DNA from: Phytoseiulus persimilis
Lineage: Eukaryota > Arthropoda > Arachnida > Mesostigmata > Phytoseiidae
DNA: 64,000 nt
Direction: 5' to 3'
NCBI GenBank assembly: GCA_037576195.1
Contig: CM075101.1
Span: 45,198,001 to 45,262,000 of the forward strand
Shown in pieces: positions 59,860 through 64,000 of the stretch (the first letter of the stretch is position 1; each line of letters begins with the position of its first letter). Both the position numbers and the translations under genes were made by a program. Under the pieces are notes generated by a model. It worked only from the letters and a program-made list of their open reading frames with translations, was not told where the DNA came from and searched no databases.

Positions 59860-60990
59860 GGAGCTGGCTACGCCAGTGGTGCCCAGAGAGGGCAAAACGC
59901 TCCAAGACAAGGAGTTTCGTTCTATTGGTTTTGCTGGATGTGGAGATATCTTTGAATTAGCTGGAATGGGGGGAGGTTTCGCAGATTCTAGGGTTTATGG
60001 GCTTCTCGGGGTATCTGATAAGGATCATATCATCGTATTTGTGGAATAGAGGGATCAGCACGGACGGAGGTGTACACAGAGTCACGGTGGAGGTTTCGCA
60101 GAGTTCCATTTCGCGAGGGCCAGTTGTTGGGGAGGAGAAGGGGAGGATCGTGAAACATCGAGGGAGGATACTATGAGGGAATGGCAGAGGGAATGGGATG
60201 TGGGACTGGTTGGAGAGTCTGAGGATAAATAAAGGCGGGAGATAATCAGGGATCTCAAAGATTGGTTAGTTGTGAATGTGGGGAGCTGAACTAAGGGACA
60301 ACGCAAGTCATTACTGGACATGGCCAGTTTCAGACTGACATGGTCAGAATTGGTGAAACTCTGTCAGCGTAGGTCCGAGGGGAGACGGAAGAGGATATAG
60401 TGGGGGAAACAGTCAGGCAGATGTGGGAATGGGGCTAGCAAGGTCAGGAACAGTTCACGCTAGTGATGAGGTTCTTCGAATCTGTCTGGCACCATCCGGC
60501 GAGAGATCCTCTTTTGCCAGGACGCCGAAACAAACTATCGGAAACGAGCGGTGGGAAAGGGGGGAGTCTCGAGCCCTGGAGCCGCTGTGCACCCTTGTAG
60601 ATGATAGAGCTCGCACCTCTGGTCACAGAATCGACATATGCACTCAAGATTCGGTTCGTGGAATCCTTCTCGTCCTGCAGAACTTGTCATGGAATCCGTG
60701 GATGGCTTCTTGGGTCGAGAGGTGGCGGAGGTCTTGCAGTGGGCCTCTCCAATCCTCGGTAGTCATGGCGTGGGTGCAATAGAACCCCAGGGGGATCTCT
60801 CGCATTTTTTCCGAGAGCTTCCGTCGGAAGGACTCTAGAGCGGGGGTCGAACGAAGTAATGCTAACGCAGTTCTGGCCCTGAGTGGCGGATCTTCACCCG
60901 AAAAGTGAAGCTTGAGGAGACATTATGTTGTCAGTGGGTGTGAAAACAAACAGTGCCAAGCGGGACCCTGGCTCGGTCTGCATCACGCAT
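59860..60990. other. No gene recognised
   Basis: A purine-rich plus strand makes many short open frames. One 62-codon open stretch at 59,851-60,049 lacks an early ATG and any known motif. I see no feature to call. Confidence 0.4.
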
Positions 60991-60994
60991 TTTT

Positions 60995-61892
60995 CTTCCA
61001 AGTCTCCGAGAAGAAAAGAACCAAGACTCATTCAAGCTTCCTCGGAAATCGTGGAGTCATCAGCGCGCAAATCTGCTCTGAAGCAGAGCAGGTGACCATT
61101 CACTTGTATTTCGGAGTATGTTCGCCCCCCTGAAAGCTCTTGAGCGGAGAGCACGGAAGCAATCTGCAGCGCATGACTCTGCACTTTCTTGCTCCATCAA
61201 CACCTTTTGGTCAGGTGACCTTGTTTCTGTCAGATTTTGCTCATATCGTTGCGGACTTCGCAATCTTCAGGAAGATTATTGTTGCCTTCGCAATTGAAAC
61301 ACGGTCCTGACGCTGGTCTCGCGGCCGGAGATGGGAGGGGAGGACGCCACGGAGATTCCAGAGCTCGTTCTATCGGAGCCAACGTCACCCCGGGAACACT
61401 GCCCCCCCTGGCAAGCGCTGCAGCATTTCCATCGAGAGCCGCATCGCTCTTCTGAGTCCTTTGGCGCCGGAGCACCTCTCGGAGATCATCCAAGAGCACA
61501 TCCGGAGGATCATTGAGGTACGGATTATCACCATGCGGATGTGAGGGTAGGATGGGTCCGACAGCGATAGGGGCAGTGCAGAAAATCTTCTGAGTGAATG
61601 AAGCGAACCCGTTTTTTTCGACTCTGAGGTTGGCCGAATCAATCATCTCTTCACCGTTTGAACCTAGAGGTAACCTATACCCAAGCAATGTGTCAAACCG
61701 TCGGCGGAAGAGAGAGCGACGTGAAGTGAACGAAGCCAGTCTTTTCTCGGGCTCGTTGTGGAAACCGTCTTGCTTCTTCTGGCTTTTTCCTTCACCCGTT
61801 CTTCCGACAAGAGCTGGAGTGGTTGAGCTATTCGTTGTATCATCGGGGCCCATTGTTAGGTTCTGAGGACTAATGGATACAGGGATGCGCAC
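60995..61892 (-). mobile_element. Gypsy-type gag and protease remnant
   Basis: A 220-codon minus frame (61,892-61,230) ends in a retroviral-type zinc knuckle, CFNCEGNNNLPEDC. The His of the CCHC motif is replaced by Asn. After stops and a frame change, the minus strand reads EIQVNGHLLCFRADLRADDS near 61,050-61,110. This matches the start of an aspartic protease in which DTGAD has decayed to DLRAD. The order gag then protease fits a Ty3/gypsy element. It lies downstream, on the same strand, of the pol block at 62,030-63,190, so the two are not one collinear element. Confidence 0.7.
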
Positions 61893-62029
61893 CAGCTAGG
61901 CTGAGAGAAAAGTAACTGTAGTCGAAATGGCTGTTTTTTATTCACTCAGGAGCACATAACGGAAACCCAGCACTGCATCCTCTCCAGAAGTCATTCGAAT
62001 GTGCATCCGAACCTTTCGTCCAGTTTCAG

Positions 62030-63190
62030 CCTTCGCTGTGATTTCCGTCGATTGCTGAACTCCTGTTCATTCTGAGAACGAATCTATTACAACTAGGTAG
62101 TGGAATCATTTCATTGCTGCCTGTCGTAGACGGACACTTCTTTGTTTCGGCTTCAATCATCTCGGCTGTGATCGGAGTTTTCGTGATGCAATCTCCGAAA
62201 TCTTCCTTGATTCCAGTTTCGACGCATGCGATGACCATTCCCTATTCTTCGCCGTTGCTCTGTCGCTCGTCAAGGAGGCGACAGAGCGCTCCGGCCTGTC
62301 CGAAGTCTCTTGTATTGACGCAACAGATTTCGAAGTCGTAGTTCATCAGTATCAGGGCCCACCGCTGGAGACGATTTGCTGTATGGGCTGAAACACCCGC
62401 TCCCGATTTGGAGATGGTGAACAAGGGCTTGTGATCAATAATATGAATCTCCGGCCGTTGATGCATTTGTGGAGCATACGAACCGCGGAGACGAGGACGG
62501 CCGACTCTTTCTCGATTCGAGCGCTCTTTTTCCGGCTTTTCTGTATGATCTTGCACAAGGCCATACCCTGAAGTATTTGCCGAAATTTTCCTCAGCAAGA
62601 TTGGGTCGAAATACACGTACGTTTGCGATAGCTCTTACTGATTAAGATGAGACTTAATGATTCCCTTCGCCTCTTTGGAAGCTTCTCCACACTGAGCATG
62701 CCGGGTAAACGGTCTATTCTTCTCCAATAGCTTAACGAGAGGGTCTCGTAGGTTGGCCACACCTTGGACGAGATTGTTGTAGAAAATGACCATGCCCAGG
62801 AAAGCTCTGAAGTGAGTGATGTTCGATGGAGCTCGAACATTTGCGGTTGCTCTCATCTTTTTCGGGTCAGGTAATCAGCGTTCTTTCCAGACGATGGAAC
62901 CCAACTCTGTCATTCCGGGGATAATGAGGATACTTTTGTCCAGTCAAACTTTGAGTCTGAAATTCGTCAGGCCTCAGAAGAGTTCAAGCGCCCTTTCCTC
63001 ATACTTTTCCCTGTTTTGAATTTTGACGATGATTTCGTCTAAATTGGCTATCGTACCTGGCATATACGCCGCTATTGTGTCAATCAAACGTCGGAAAATG
63101 CTGGGTGCCGTTTCAACTCCAAACGCCAGTCTCTCTATCTCGAGCTTACCCCCGGCGTGTTGATGCTCAAGGAGGGTGGGCTCGCTTCTT
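62030..63190 (-). mobile_element. Ty3/gypsy pol remnant (RT to RNase H)
   Basis: Minus frames from about 63,130 down read RLAFGVETAPSIFRR, then NLDEIIVKIQ where the YLDDIIV box of RT is expected, then an RT thumb block (HFRAFLGMVIFYNNL...PLVKLLEKNRPF). RNase H follows (YFDPILLRKISANTSGYGLV, IIDHKPLFTIS, ANRLQRWALILMNYDFEICC). A linker-like frame (TKTPITAEMIEAET) then runs to about 62,030. At least three in-frame stops interrupt RT, the YxDD motif is damaged, and part of RNase H is deleted. The element is dead. Integrase is not seen. Confidence 0.9.
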
Positions 63191-63194
63191 CGAG

Positions 63195-64000
63195 TGTGGG
63201 TTATGCTACGCTGAGATTGATTCCCGAAGATAGCGACCCCCGGTCGAGCATGTTGGAAATGTCTCTCGCGGTCGACAAACTGAAGTCATCGGCACAGAGG
63301 CGAATGGTACTATTGTTCTTTCTGCTTCCTCTCCCGGTGCTGCGTACAGTGATCTGTCGACACGTTCGAGTACGTCATGTCTTCTTCTTTCAAGCATATT
63401 TCCGCTCCGTATCTGGCGCATCTTCCTAGTCCGTCGCTGCTTACTGCAGGGAAAAATACAGCATGAAGATGATTGATGAATTACCAATCAATCAATCGAT
63501 TTTCGCTTCGAGGCAAACAGGATCAGCGGCGACGATATCGATCTCTGCGCAAGACCCGGGATTCTAAGCTACATTTTGATACGACTGACTTAGTCCCCGA
63601 CTTGCCAAAAGCAACCTCTGTCTCAGGAGCAGAGCGAGAGAGAGCGACGCCAACAATAAAGATCAGATTCTGTGATCTTGAAGCATCGGAATCAAATCTC
63701 GGATTCCTCGACCAGAAGCGACTGGTTATCTGTAAGTGGGGACTCTCCAAGCTATAAGGAACACCCAGTAATCCGCAGATGCGAACGGAGTAGGTCTTTG
63801 ACGATATCACCGATTTAATCGATGCGTCTCTTTACGCTGTGCTGCTCGACGGGATCCTTCTAGTATTTCTGTTGCGGCTTCGTTTGCGTTTTTTCCCTCA
63901 TTGACTTGCAGAATGGCTTGATCCCATGGATCAGGATTCAAGATGTAACCTTTTCTCTTTCTCTTGATCCAGTCAAGGCCCATAAGAGAGCAACTGTCTG
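63195..64000. other. No gene recognised
   Basis: Upstream side of the gypsy pol block. Parts near 63,206-63,487 on the minus strand may be further decayed RT, but I cannot show motifs. The last 500 bases hold short frames only. Confidence 0.4.

Noticed and set aside
1..64000. Bacterial-type systems (CRISPR arrays, operons, phage defence)
   Set aside because: The window is intron-bearing animal DNA; no spaced direct-repeat arrays or polycistronic bacterial genes are present.

Overview
The window is animal nuclear DNA. Genes are split by short GT-AG introns (mostly about 50-900 bp), and it carries copia, Ty3/gypsy, hAT, MULE and pogo-type remnants. Compact introns, a tandemly duplicated ionotropic-receptor-like gene and the overall gene style suggest a chelicerate, most plausibly a mite. 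That is inference from family content; no marker here fixes the species.

Left third (1-26,180): an old tandem segmental duplication dominates. Copy 1 (about 55-11,250) and copy 2 (about 14,478-23,440) each carry, in the same order, a plus-strand ionotropic-receptor-like (IR) gene and the 3' part of a minus-strand SLC13 sodium/carboxylate transporter. Copy 2 merges with a complete 14-exon SLC13 gene (26,041 down to 21,444) that has a TATA box. In copy 1 both genes are broken. The copies have since diverged by insertion: a pogo/Tigger remnant, a gypsy remnant and two related 45-bp minisatellites in copy 1; a MULE remnant and a SINE-like insertion in copy 2. A 404-bp near-palindrome lies between them.

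Middle (26-45 kb): 26.2-34.2 kb has only weak coding candidates. A nearly complete anoctamin/TMEM16 gene runs on the minus strand (39,771 to 34,240, 17 exons with consistent phases), and a second copy of the SINE-like element sits in its last intron. eIF4A lies on the plus strand (43,490-45,054) and is the best conserved gene here.

Right third (45-64 kb): 45.8-50 kb has plus-strand exon-like segments of an unidentified, possibly secreted or membrane protein. A small two-exon U1-type zinc-finger gene lies on the minus strand at 55.4-55.9 kb. From 57 to 63.4 kb the DNA is repeat-rich: a 43-bp-arm palindrome, a copia 3' end with its LTR, a hAT C-terminus, a gypsy gag-protease block and a separate gypsy pol block.

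The host genes (transport, ion channel/scramblase, translation initiation, chemoreception) do not form one pathway; they are ordinary eukaryotic neighbours. The most informative signals are the duplication with its differential decay, the SINE-like family with target-site duplications and a paralogous empty site, and the altered first SNT motif of the SLC13 protein.
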